64,000 nucleotides of DNA from Tessaracoccus lapidicaptus (GTDB taxonomy: Bacteria > Actinomycetota > Actinomycetes > Propionibacteriales > Propionibacteriaceae): positions 40,396 to 104,395 of the forward strand of contig NZ_MBQD01000003.1 in NCBI RefSeq assembly GCF_001693815.1, given 5' to 3'. This document shows, one piece after another, positions 1-8,010 of this stretch. Below the pieces are notes generated by a model. It did not search any database and was not told where the DNA came from. It saw only the letters and a program-made list of their open reading frames with translations. The stretch's first letter is position 1. Every line of letters starts with the position of its first letter. The position numbers and the translations under genes are program-made.

Positions 1-858
1 CGCCAAGTGGGGCGGCACGTTGCCCTTACCGATCTCCACGCCGATGAGGGTGCCGATGATCTGCGCGATGACGGCCCCGGGGCCCAGCAGCGGCGACAGG
101 AACGGCAGCGAGCAGATGAATCCGAGCAGCAGGAGCCCCCAGCCGGTGCCGGCGAGTGGGGTGAGCAGGTTGGAGAACCAGACGCCCAGGCCGGATGCCT
201 GGATGATGCCGATCAGCATGGCGACGAAGCCCATGAAGGGGATGATCGTCTGCAGCATGGTCTGCACGGCGTTCCGGGCCGCCTGGTAGAACACGGCGAT
301 CACCCTGCCGGCGCCCAGCCCGATGCTCTGCAGGATGCTCTTGCGCGGCTGGCGCGCCATCTGCTCGGTGAGCTTCAGCGGGCGTCCCTCCTCGCGTGCC
401 GGGCTGGCGTCCGGCGAGGGCGCGGAGTGAGCGCCCCCCCCGACGGCGGCCGCGGCGGCCCCGACGGAGACGAGTTCGCGCTCGTCGGCGGGAGCCACCT
501 GGCTGGACCCGACGGCGGAGACGTAGATGCCCTCGTTGATGTACTGGGCCAGGGGGCCGGTCTTGCCGGTGGGCACCACGTTGACGGTGGGGATCTGCTT
601 CTTCGGGTAGAGGCCGCAGCGCAGCGATCCGCCACAGTCGATGACGGCGACGAAGTGCTCGTCGTCGGGGACCGAGGTGGTGAAGCCGTTGACGGGCGTG
701 GCGCCGGACAGCTCAGCGATCCGGTCGACGACTTCGGGCCTGGACCCGCCGCCGACGATGTAGACGATCTTGTTCCGCTTGGCGTCGGGGGTGATGGTGA
801 GCGGGCCGCCGTAGCCGCCGGGGCCGCGCGAGATGGTGATGGTGCGGTACTCAGACAT
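1..858 (-). CDS. srlE: PTS glucitol/sorbitol-specific EIIBC component (partial at left edge)
   Basis: Membrane subunit of the sorbitol phosphotransferase system. It passes phosphate from the EIIB cysteine to incoming sorbitol. The visible 286 codons run from ATG at 858 and stay open to base 1, so the C-terminus lies outside the window. The N-terminal EIIB domain (about residues 1-120) contains the family motif [13 protein letters not shown] near residue 75. An Ala/Pro-rich linker follows, then hydrophobic EIIC segments from about residue 190 (motif [17 protein letters not shown]). The start overlaps the srlA stop by 8 bp, which indicates translational coupling. The EIIA gene (srlB) would be expected just beyond the left edge. 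Confidence 0.93.
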   Translation of the reverse strand, partial: MSEYRTITISRGPGGYGGPLTITPDAKRNKIVYIVGGGSRPEVVDRIAELSGATPVNGFTTSVPDDEHFVAVIDCGGSLRCGLYPKKQIPTVNVVPTGKTGPLAQYINEGIYVSAVGSSQVAPADERELVSVGAAAAAVGGGAHSAPSPDASPAREEGRPLKLTEQMARQPRKSILQSIGLGAGRVIAVFYQAARNAVQTMLQTIIPFMGFVAMLIGIIQASGLGVWFSNLLTPLAGTGWGLLLLGFICSLPFLSPLLGPGAVIAQIIGTLIGVEIGKGNVPPHLA

Positions 859-1414
859 GGGAGGCCTTCACTTGGGTCGAGAGGGTGACGCCCTGCTGCT
901 TGGCGACGAACTTCGTCGTGAAGTCGGTGACCCAGCCACCGAAGAAGTTGAGGACCGCGCCGAGCAACAGGTAGCGGACTGCGAGGTCGCCGGTGTTGAG
1001 GCCTAGCGACATGATCCCCTGGGCGATACCCATCCAGACGAACAGCTCCGCCGGGTTGTTGTGCGGGAACAGGCCGTTGCTGGTGTGCATCATCTGCGCC
1101 ACCGAGGCGTAGTAGCCCGGTTTGTGCGCCTCGGGGAGGAAGCGGCCAAGCGTGAAGGCCATCGGGTTGGTGAGGAAGAACGAGCCGAAGAACGGCAGGA
1201 TGAGGTAGCGGCTGATCACGTTCTTGCCCGCCTTGGCGGCGAGCTTGTTGATCCGCTCCTCACCGATGAGGGCGATCAGCGAGTTCATCGCGATGAGCAG
1301 CACGAGCACGAGTGGGACGATGCCGGTCATCCACGCGGTGAAGGTGTCAGCACCTTCGCGGAAGAGACCGATGAACCACTCCGCACCATGCACGAGATAG
1401 TCGAGAATATTCAT
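851..1414 (-). CDS. srlA: PTS glucitol/sorbitol-specific EIIC component
   Basis: Membrane subunit (187 aa) of the sorbitol PTS permease, working with SrlE. The whole protein resembles enterobacterial SrlA: N-terminal [10 protein letters not shown], central [13 protein letters not shown], then [15 protein letters not shown] and GWVTDFTT near the C-terminus, spread over several hydrophobic segments. I chose ATG 1414 because AAAGGAG lies 6-7 nt upstream. A TTG 15 nt earlier would also keep the frame open but lies inside the ribosome-binding site. The gene lies between gutM and srlE in one minus-strand operon. Confidence 0.94.
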   Translation of the reverse strand: MNILDYLVHGAEWFIGLFREGADTFTAWMTGIVPLVLVLLIAMNSLIALIGEERINKLAAKAGKNVISRYLILPFFGSFFLTNPMAFTLGRFLPEAHKPGYYASVAQMMHTSNGLFPHNNPAELFVWMGIAQGIMSLGLNTGDLAVRYLLLGAVLNFFGGWVTDFTTKFVAKQQGVTLSTQVKASHV

Positions 1415-1467
1415 CTCAACTCCTTTCAAGGTTCGGTTCGGGGCAGCGCAGGGCGGCCCCGTCTACG

Positions 1468-1486
1468 CAGCCCCACGGTGGGGCTG
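1468..1486. other. Intercistronic hairpin between gutM and srlA
   Basis: Perfect inverted repeat CAGCCCCAC/GTGGGGCTG around a single central base, in the 109-bp gap between gutM and srlA. No T-run follows on the minus strand, so it is not a classical intrinsic terminator. It could mark an mRNA processing or stability point, or a weak attenuator that changes the regulator:permease ratio. The function is inferred only from its position. Confidence 0.5.
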
Positions 1487-1523
1487 TTGGGGTGTGGGCG
1501 ACTGTGCCCGGGATGGGGGTGTG

Positions 1524-1994
1524 TCAGGGGGTGAGCGGCAACGGCTTGCGTCGCCACCGTGTGGTGAGTCGCGAGACTCCGCCGAGGGCCCGGGTGAGAG
1601 CGGTGGGCGGCTCGGGCGCCTGACCGCCGCCGCTGATAATGCGGTAGTTGTCGCGGGCGTTGGTGACGGCCTTGACCATCGACTTCCCCCAGCCGCTCGC
1701 CCGGGCGGGGTCGACGTCGGCGATGTGCGAGCCGTTGAAGGCGTCGAAGGCCCGGAATCGGGCGAGGACCGTAACGCCGTGCAGGCGCTGCCCCTCCACG
1801 ATGACGCCGTCGTCGTCGATGACGAACATGACGATCGCCCCCTGCGCGAGTCCGCCGCGGAACTTGCCCATGGCCACGCGGCCACGGCGGCGGAGCGCCA
1901 CGAAGAGCCGGGTGAAGGCCTGCGTCTGCTTGAAGGACAACACGGACTGGACGATCCAGGCCAGGCCCAGGGCGACGATGAGGATCCAGAACAT
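1524..1994 (-). CDS. gutM: GutM-family glucitol operon activator
   Basis: Small protein (156 aa) of the GutM/SrlM family, known in enterobacteria as an auxiliary activator of the sorbitol operon. It has an N-terminal hydrophobic segment (residues 1-20), then GRVAMGKFRGG and IVMFVIDDDGVIVEG, which match the GutM layout of a membrane-anchored soluble domain. The start ATG overlaps the regulator stop by one base (TGATG), so the two are co-translated. The C-terminal 30 residues, rich in Arg and Pro, go beyond the usual family end of about 120 aa. Its biochemical role is poorly known even in model species. Confidence 0.85.
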   Translation of the reverse strand: MFWILIVALGLAWIVQSVLSFKQTQAFTRLFVALRRRGRVAMGKFRGGLAQGAIVMFVIDDDGVIVEGQRLHGVTVLARFRAFDAFNGSHIADVDPARASGWGKSMVKAVTNARDNYRIISGGGQAPEPPTALTRALGGVSRLTTRWRRKPLPLTP

Positions 1995-3895
1995 CAGCGT
2001 TCTCTCTCTGTCAGGGGGTGCTTCTCAAGGACGTAGTAGAACTGTTCGAACGTGGTGACCTGGCTGAGACGCTCCAGGAGGTCCCGCCGTGCGCCGAGCC
2101 GGAGCACCTCGTCGTAGACCTGTACGAGCACGCCCTCGCTCCGGCCCGGGTCGGAGGGGACGCCGAGTAGCACGATGAGGCGCACGCCCTCGGCGTCACC
2201 GTCGCGCGGCACCACACCGATCGAGAGCATCACGTTGGTCTGGGTCTCCAGCGCGGCGTGCGGGAAGCCGAGGAGTGGGTCCAGCCGCGTCTGCGACTGG
2301 CTCTCCCGCTGCCGAACCCGCTCCCCGAATCCACGCTCGACGAGGCCGCGGGCCTCCAGGTGTCCGGTCATGTAGTCGACGGCGTCCTCGTAGTCCGTGC
2401 CCGCGGGCAGCGCGAAGAAGTGCGCCTCGTCGAGGGAGCCGGCAAGAACCGACCCCCCACGAGGTACCCCACCGTCGAGCGGGATGTGCAGCTGGAGGCG
2501 GTCGAGCTGGCGGCTCAATCCCGCTCTATCGAGGATTCGGGTGACCCGCACCACGGGAACCTCGGCGGCCACCTCGTCGTCCCCGTTGACGACGACGAGG
2601 TCGACCACCTTCAGGTTCTCGGGGGTGGCCTCGGCCACCTGGAAGACCTGGTAGCGCGTGGACGCGGGGAGGAGCCGGGTCAGCTGGAGCCGGACGAGTT
2701 CCGCCGTGACGCGGCCCTTCGACGTGACGATCGCCACGCGCAGGAAGGCGGGCGGCTCGGCCTCGCCGCTGTCGAGGAAGACCTGGAAGTACGTGGCCAG
2801 CAGGGCCACCTCGGAGTCGTCGACGGGGAGGCCCACCTCGGACTGGATCACCTGCGACGCCACCGTCGCCATCTGGTAGGCGACGGGGTACTCGACCCGG
2901 ATGTCGCCGACGGCGGAGTCGTCCACCCAAATGCGGTAGCGCATCCGGTTGATCATGTAGGCCACGTGGCGGGCGAACTCGGACATGAACCGACGACCGG
3001 CGAGGTCGATGTCCATCTCCTCGTTGACGGCGGCCAGGACCGCGCGGACGAGCGACTCCCCGTCGCCGGTGGCCGTGAAGCGCGAGGCCGCCACCGCATC
3101 CTCGGGGGCGCGCATGCCTGCCACGGGGAGGGTGAGGAAGGTGACCTCGTCACCGCTCAGCTCCACGCCCAGCTCGGCGCTCAGGCGGGCGGCCACGGAC
3201 GCTGCGAAGTCATGCGCGGGGGTGGCGGCCAGCCCCGCGTAGCGCTGGGGAAGGTAGTCGATCGTGCGCCCCATGCGGGCCCTGTCGACAGCTACCGTCG
3301 CCCAGCGCGTCAACTCGGGCGCGTAGGCCCGGTCCAGACCCGCCTCGGTCGCCATGTCGCGGACGATGGCGCCGACCTGCTCCTGCCAGGGCTCATGTGG
3401 GTAGGCCGTCGGGAAGTGCCAGCGCAGGACGTGGAGCCGCTGCTGCAGCTCCGGGCCCTCCAGCTGGAGCCCGACGTTCGGCCGGCCGCTGATGGTGAGG
3501 TCGGACTCGGCCACGATGGCCCGGACGCGCGCGAGGTCGGCGACCACCGTCGTGCGTCCCACTGACATGGCGGAGGCCAGTTCCTCGATCCTGACCGGGA
3601 CGATGGCCCGGAAGATCCTGGCCACGATGAAGGATGCGCGGGTGGCGAGGTCGTTGAAGGAGACGTCGTCCGACACTCCCCCTTTGACCGCCCGGTAGCG
3701 CGTCGGGTCGGCGATCAGAAGGCGGTACCGTCCGTCGTCCATGGTGATGGAGGCGGCCGTGCCCAGCAGGTCCTGCAAGGCGGTCACGTCTGCCGTGATC
3801 GTGCGGCGGCTGACGCCCAGATCGAGCGCCAGCTCGTCCGCGGACACGGAACGCGCCGCCTCGAGCTGATCGAGGATGGCAGCGGGTCGGCTCAT
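1994..3895 (-). CDS. PRD-containing transcriptional regulator (MtlR/BglG-type activator) with EIIB-like and EIIA domains
   Basis: Multidomain PTS-responsive regulator (about 633 aa), presumably controlling this sorbitol operon. Domains in order: two N-terminal helix-turn-helix segments (about 1-60 and 85-140), PRD1 (about 165-265), PRD2 (about 285-385), a GatB-like EIIB segment (about 385-470) and a C-terminal EIIA(Mtl/Fru) domain (about 485-630). The EIIA phosphohistidine is present in GFPHAALE (about 546). PRD2 keeps its histidine in ARHVAYMINRM. The usual PRD1 histidine appears replaced (RWATVAVDR), and the EIIB cysteine position reads VTSKGR with no cysteine. I chose ATG 3895 because GAGG lies 8 nt upstream; GTG 3904 and ATG 3901 are alternatives. 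DNA target and inducer are inferred from context. Confidence 0.88.
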   Translation of the reverse strand: MSRPAAILDQLEAARSVSADELALDLGVSRRTITADVTALQDLLGTAASITMDDGRYRLLIADPTRYRAVKGGVSDDVSFNDLATRASFIVARIFRAIVPVRIEELASAMSVGRTTVVADLARVRAIVAESDLTISGRPNVGLQLEGPELQQRLHVLRWHFPTAYPHEPWQEQVGAIVRDMATEAGLDRAYAPELTRWATVAVDRARMGRTIDYLPQRYAGLAATPAHDFAASVAARLSAELGVELSGDEVTFLTLPVAGMRAPEDAVAASRFTATGDGESLVRAVLAAVNEEMDIDLAGRRFMSEFARHVAYMINRMRYRIWVDDSAVGDIRVEYPVAYQMATVASQVIQSEVGLPVDDSEVALLATYFQVFLDSGEAEPPAFLRVAIVTSKGRVTAELVRLQLTRLLPASTRYQVFQVAEATPENLKVVDLVVVNGDDEVAAEVPVVRVTRILDRAGLSRQLDRLQLHIPLDGGVPRGGSVLAGSLDEAHFFALPAGTDYEDAVDYMTGHLEARGLVERGFGERVRQRESQSQTRLDPLLGFPHAALETQTNVMLSIGVVPRDGDAEGVRLIVLLGVPSDPGRSEGVLVQVYDEVLRLGARRDLLERLSQVTTFEQFYYVLEKHPLTERER

Positions 3896-3941
3896 TGTCA
3901 TCACCTCACTTCGTTGTCGGTGGCTGTGCTCCGGGAGGGGG

Positions 3942-5015
3942 TCAGGCGGCTACTGTGACGCAGTCACCGAAGAACGAGTCCCACGGCACATTGACGCCGC
4001 GGTCCAGCCCCACCACCTCGTAGAGGTGGCGCAGCAGCGGGAACTGCTCCGGGTTCACGACGCCGCGCTCGGTGAGACGCTCCATCGCGGCGCCGATCAC
4101 CTTGATGGCCGCCGCACCCTCAAGGGTGACGCCGGGCATCCGGGCGGCCGCCTCGCTGAAGGTGAGGCCGGCGCCGACGAGCCGGCCACACTTGACGTTC
4201 CTGCCGCCCATGGACGTGACGAAACAATCGCCGATGCCGGGCAGGCCCAGCGGAGTGGTGGGCTCGCCGCCCAGGAGGTGCATGAAGTCGATCATCTCGA
4301 TCGACGCCTGCCCGAACAACGCCGCGCCGTAGTTGAAGTTGACGTAGCGGTCACCGGCCTCGTCGCCCATGGCGTCGAGAATGCCCGACATGAACCCGGC
4401 CCCGAACGCGTAGCAGTTCTTGGTGGCGGCGCAGACCTCGACGCCGACGAAGTCGGAGTTGAGCCACACGTGGTAGAAGTCCGTGGCGAAGAGGTCGCGC
4501 CACATCGGCAGCACCGAGGCGTCCTCGCCGGTGAACACCACGGACGTGTGGCGGCGCACCGCGACCTCGCCGGCGATGGACGGTCCGGCGATCGCGGAGA
4601 AGGTGAGCTGCTCACGCAGCTCAGCGGGGATCTGCCCGGCCAGGACCCTGGGGAGGATCTCGAGGTTGCCGTCGGCGTCGGCCTCCATACCCTTGGCGAG
4701 AGCGATGACGTGCATGCCCGGGCGGAGGAGGGACGCCAACTGCTCGCCTGCCCACCGGACGCCGAAGGAATTGACTCCGCTCATCACGAGGTCCACACCC
4801 TCGAATGCCGCAGCCGCATCTTCGAGGTGATGGGCGGTGACCCCGGCCGGCAGCGCGAGGCCGAGGTTGGGATGCACGCCCGTGGTCTGGATGGAATCGA
4901 TGATGTCGCGGTCCAGGTGGGTACCCACCAGTCGCACCTGATGCCCATTGTCCGTCAGCGGCGTTGCCAGAGCGCTGGCCATGATGCCCGAACCGAGGAC
5001 GACGACTGTAGCCAT
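3942..5015 (-). CDS. GpsA-like NAD(P)-dependent dehydrogenase in the sorbitol operon
   Basis: Protein of 357 aa with the fold signature of NAD(P)-dependent glycerol-3-phosphate dehydrogenase. It has an N-terminal Rossmann motif VVLGSGIMASALA, the catalytic-lysine region CAATKNCYAFGAGF, and GIGDCFVTSMGGRN resembling the GpsA substrate loop. It is the first gene of the sorbitol operon, 46 bp before the regulator. That position suggests a polyol-phosphate or sugar-phosphate substrate (for example sorbitol 6-phosphate oxidation) rather than lipid precursor synthesis; this is inference. No SDR-type sorbitol-6-phosphate dehydrogenase is visible in the operon part shown. The ATG at 5015 has GGGAGC 6 nt upstream. 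The alternative reading is a second gpsA. Confidence 0.8.
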   Translation of the reverse strand: MATVVVLGSGIMASALATPLTDNGHQVRLVGTHLDRDIIDSIQTTGVHPNLGLALPAGVTAHHLEDAAAAFEGVDLVMSGVNSFGVRWAGEQLASLLRPGMHVIALAKGMEADADGNLEILPRVLAGQIPAELREQLTFSAIAGPSIAGEVAVRRHTSVVFTGEDASVLPMWRDLFATDFYHVWLNSDFVGVEVCAATKNCYAFGAGFMSGILDAMGDEAGDRYVNFNYGAALFGQASIEMIDFMHLLGGEPTTPLGLPGIGDCFVTSMGGRNVKCGRLVGAGLTFSEAAARMPGVTLEGAAAIKVIGAAMERLTERGVVNPEQFPLLRHLYEVVGLDRGVNVPWDSFFGDCVTVAA

Positions 5016-5228
5016 GTGAGCTCCCATTCTTCGCGCTCCACTGCGCGACACCGTTGTTACTGAAGGTGAGGCTGACGCTACCTGTGAACGCCCTACGTTT
5101 CTCTTCTGAACGAGTCGGCTTTCTTCCGGTTCGGCGCTCCTGACCGGCCTAATTCCCACGACCAGCGCAACGTCACGTGGCAGGGTTGGACATCATCCGG
5201 ACAAAATGGCCGGTGCGCGAGGAGACCC
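5016..5228. promoter_or_regulatory. Divergent promoter region between the sorbitol operon and the HAD phosphatase
   Basis: This 213-bp gap separates the outward-facing dehydrogenase and phosphatase genes and must hold both promoters. It is less GC-rich than its surroundings. GGACA occurs twice with an 11-bp period (5188 and 5199), close to one helical turn, so it could be part of an operator. I cannot assign -35/-10 boxes with confidence. Confidence 0.45.
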
Positions 5229-6035
5229 ATGAAGCCCATCACCGTGTCCTGGTACGACGCGTACGTCTTCGACCTCGACGGCACCATCTACCTCGGCGAC
5301 GAGCTACTGCCGGGTGCGAGGACCGTGATGGAGGGCTTGCGCGCCGAAGGCAAGGTGGTGAAGTTCCTGTCGAACAACCCCACCAAGGACCCGGTGCAGT
5401 ACCAGGCCAAGCTGGAAACGCTCGGCCTGCCGACGGCCCTGGAGGACATCGCCAACACCATCGTCACCACCACCCGCTGGCTGCTCGACCACCATCCCGG
5501 AGCCGCGCTGTTCGTCGTGGGCGAGGAGCCGCTGAAGCGCGCGCTCCAGGGAGCCGGGTTCCGGCTGACGGAGGATCCCGCCGAGATCGACGTCGTCGTC
5601 GCGTCCTACGACCGCACCTTCGACTACCGCAAGCTGCAGATCGCCTTCGATGCGCTGTGGTTCCACAAGCGCGCCATCCTCATCCAGACCAACCCGGACC
5701 GGTTCTGCCCGTACCCCGGGGGTCGCGGCGAGCCGGACTGCGCGGCGATCACGGCCGCCATCGAGGCCTGCACCGGCGTGGCGTGCTCCGTCAACCTGGG
5801 CAAGCCCTCGCCGGTCATGCTGGAGGCGGCGCTGGGCGGCCTCGGGCTGGAGGTGTCGCGGTGTCTGATGGTCGGCGACCGGCTGCACACCGACATCGCG
5901 ATGGCGGTCGCGGCGGGCATGCCGTCGGCTCTGGTCCTGACCGGGGAGTCGACGCGCGACGACGTCGCGGCGCTGCCGGAGGACCAGCGTCCCACCTACG
6001 TCGTGGACCGGATCGACCAGCTCCTGCCCTCCTGA
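5229..6035 (+). CDS. HAD-IIA family hydrolase (NagD-like sugar/polyol phosphatase)
   Basis: Soluble phosphatase of 268 aa. The nucleophile motif is FDLDGTIYLGD (residues about 14-24), motif II is FLSNNPTKD, motif III lies in NLGKPSP and motif IV is MVGDRLHTDI, the full HAD-IIA catalytic set. Family members dephosphorylate small phosphates such as glycerol phosphate, 4-nitrophenyl phosphate or sugar phosphates. It is divergent from the sorbitol operon and probably shares its control region, so a role in relieving polyol-phosphate accumulation is plausible. The substrate cannot be read from sequence. Confidence 0.85.
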   Translation: MKPITVSWYDAYVFDLDGTIYLGDELLPGARTVMEGLRAEGKVVKFLSNNPTKDPVQYQAKLETLGLPTALEDIANTIVTTTRWLLDHHPGAALFVVGEEPLKRALQGAGFRLTEDPAEIDVVVASYDRTFDYRKLQIAFDALWFHKRAILIQTNPDRFCPYPGGRGEPDCAAITAAIEACTGVACSVNLGKPSPVMLEAALGGLGLEVSRCLMVGDRLHTDIAMAVAAGMPSALVLTGESTRDDVAALPEDQRPTYVVDRIDQLLPS

Positions 6036-6145
6036 CCGTCCGCGAGTCAGGCCGGGATGACCTAGCTGAATGAGACCTCCCTCAGAGCAGCCCCCGAGAT
6101 CTCCGTTACTCCTCAGAGTCAACGCGACTGCTTGCCCGGTGCAGT

Positions 6146-6197
6146 CACAACCCTTCGAGACGGGCCACGCCGCTTCGCGGACGGCCCTCCTCAGGGA
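6146..6197 (+). repeat. REP-like hairpin repeat, copy A
   Basis: An element with the form CACAACCCTTCGAGACGG, then a GC-rich hairpin core around CCGCTTCGCGG, then CCTCCTCAGGGA. The same outer blocks bracket copy C (12406-12460), and one end matches the tandem array at 12203-12369. A degraded partial copy (GACGGGCCACGTCGCTGCGC) follows directly to about 6240. It lies in the 214-bp gap between the convergent HAD hydrolase and malic enzyme genes, a typical place for a REP element. Confidence 0.6.
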
Positions 6198-6249
6198 GCG
6201 GAGGGGGACGGGCCACGTCGCTGCGCCGGCTGTCTCGCCCCCAGCGGAC

Positions 6250-7974
6250 CTAATCGAGAACGAGTTCGGGGTAGACCGGCTGCCACATGCGGTCGAACAC
6301 GTCCTGGACCGGGTTCTCCAGCTCGACGCCCGCGACGCCGTCCTCGGCCGCGGCCCTCGCCACCGCGATCGCGACGGTCGCGGACACCCGCCTGAGGTCG
6401 CCGATCCGGGGCAGCAGCGGGGCGCCCGGCGCGCGCAGATGCACGAGCGACGCGACGGCCCTCGCCGCGGCCGCGATCATCCGGTCCGTCACGCGGCTGG
6501 CCCGGCACACGGCCACCCCGAGTCCCAGCCCGGGGAACACCAGCGCGTTGTTGGCCTGCGCGACGTGATAGACCGCCTCGTCCCGGACGACCGGGTCGAA
6601 CGGCGAGCCGGTGGCCAGCAGCGCCGCCCCGTCGGTCCAGTCGAGGACGTCCGACGGCGTGGCCTCGGCCAGCGTCGTCGGGTTCGACAGCGGCATGACG
6701 ATGGGCCGTGCCACGTGGGCCGCCATGTCGCGGATGATCGGCTCCGAGAAGGCGCCCGGCTGTCCGGATGTGCCGATGAGGATCGTGGGATGCACGTTGC
6801 GCACGACGTCGGCTAGCGTGACGCGGCCGCGGCCGTCGGTGTCCCACGCGGCCACCTCGTCGGGGCGCCGCGCGTAGGGGCGCTGGAAGTCGCGCACCCC
6901 GGCGGAGTCCTCCAGGATGAGGCCGCGGCTGTTGAGGCACCAGAACCTGTCGTCGGCCTCCTGCTCGGACAGTCCCGACTCGACCATCATGTCGCGGCAC
7001 AGGTCCGCGATGCCGATGCCGGCCGTTCCGGCGCCATGGATGACGATGCGCTGGTCGCGCAGCCGCTCCCCCAACCCCTTGATGGCCGCCAGCGCGGCGG
7101 CGCTGACCACAGCCGCGGTGCCCTGCACGTCGTCGTTGAAGGTGCAGATGCGGTCACGGTACCGGGTCAGGATCGTGTGGGCGTTGGCCGCCCCGAAGTC
7201 CTCCCAGTGGATCATGGCGTGCGGGTAGAGCTTCTGCGCGGCCGCGACGAAGGCCTCGATGAACGCGTCGTAGCGCTGGCCCCGGACCCGCGCGTGCCGC
7301 AGCCCCGGGTACAGGTCGTCGTTGAGCAGCCCCAGGTTGTCGGTGCCGACGTCGAGGCCGACGGCGAGCATGCGGTCCGGGTCGACGCCCGCGCCGGCGG
7401 TGTAGAGGCTCTTCTTCCCGTGGCAGATCTGGATGCCGCCCACACCCTGGTCCCCGATGCCGAGGATGCCCTCCGAGTCGGTGACGATGATGATGTCGAC
7501 GTCGTCCGCGCCCCGTCCACTGGCCTCGAGCGACTGCTCGATGGTCTCGGGAGCGTCGATGGACAGGAACACGCCGGTCAGGCGGGTGAACTGGTGGCTG
7601 AACTGCTCGATGGCGTCGCCGATCGTCGGGGTGTAGACGATCGGCATGATCTCCTCGAGGTGCTCGCTGAGCAGCCGGTAGAAGAGCACGGTGTTGCGGT
7701 CGCGCAGGGCCGTCAGCCGCCGGTACTTGGCCATCGGCGTGCGGGCGTCGAGGAACTGTTCGTAGGCGCGGTGCAGCTGGGCGTCGATGGGCGTGATGCC
7801 CGTCGGCAGCAGCCCGACGAGGCCCAGTTGCTCACGCTCCTCGTGCGTGAAGGCGGTGCCACGGTTGAGTCGCGGGGTCCACAGGATGTCTCCGCCGCGG
7901 ATATGCACCTTGACCCGGGAGCCGTGGTTGCCGGGAAGGACCTCGTAACGTCGCTGTTCGGTCACAGCGGCCAC
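6250..7974 (-). CDS. NAD-dependent malic enzyme
   Basis: Decarboxylates malate to pyruvate with NAD reduction (574 aa, the full length of the large bacterial/eukaryotic-type enzyme). Catalytic features: YTPTIGDA (114-121, tyrosine acid), VTDSEGILGIGDQG (164-177), metal ligands in WEDF (257-260) and FNDDVQGT (279-286), the NAD fold in IHGAGTAGIGIAD, and PLSNPT near residue 450. It starts at GTG 7974. It stands alone, 36 bp downstream of the SulP gene on the same strand. It could feed pyruvate from C4 acids, consistent with a propionic-type fermenter. Confidence 0.95.
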   Translation of the reverse strand: MAAVTEQRRYEVLPGNHGSRVKVHIRGGDILWTPRLNRGTAFTHEEREQLGLVGLLPTGITPIDAQLHRAYEQFLDARTPMAKYRRLTALRDRNTVLFYRLLSEHLEEIMPIVYTPTIGDAIEQFSHQFTRLTGVFLSIDAPETIEQSLEASGRGADDVDIIIVTDSEGILGIGDQGVGGIQICHGKKSLYTAGAGVDPDRMLAVGLDVGTDNLGLLNDDLYPGLRHARVRGQRYDAFIEAFVAAAQKLYPHAMIHWEDFGAANAHTILTRYRDRICTFNDDVQGTAAVVSAAALAAIKGLGERLRDQRIVIHGAGTAGIGIADLCRDMMVESGLSEQEADDRFWCLNSRGLILEDSAGVRDFQRPYARRPDEVAAWDTDGRGRVTLADVVRNVHPTILIGTSGQPGAFSEPIIRDMAAHVARPIVMPLSNPTTLAEATPSDVLDWTDGAALLATGSPFDPVVRDEAVYHVAQANNALVFPGLGLGVAVCRASRVTDRMIAAAARAVASLVHLRAPGAPLLPRIGDLRRVSATVAIAVARAAAEDGVAGVELENPVQDVFDRMWQPVYPELVLD

Positions 7975-8010
7975 GCTACTCCGACCACCGTGGCCGGCGA
8001 CGGCGGGGCA

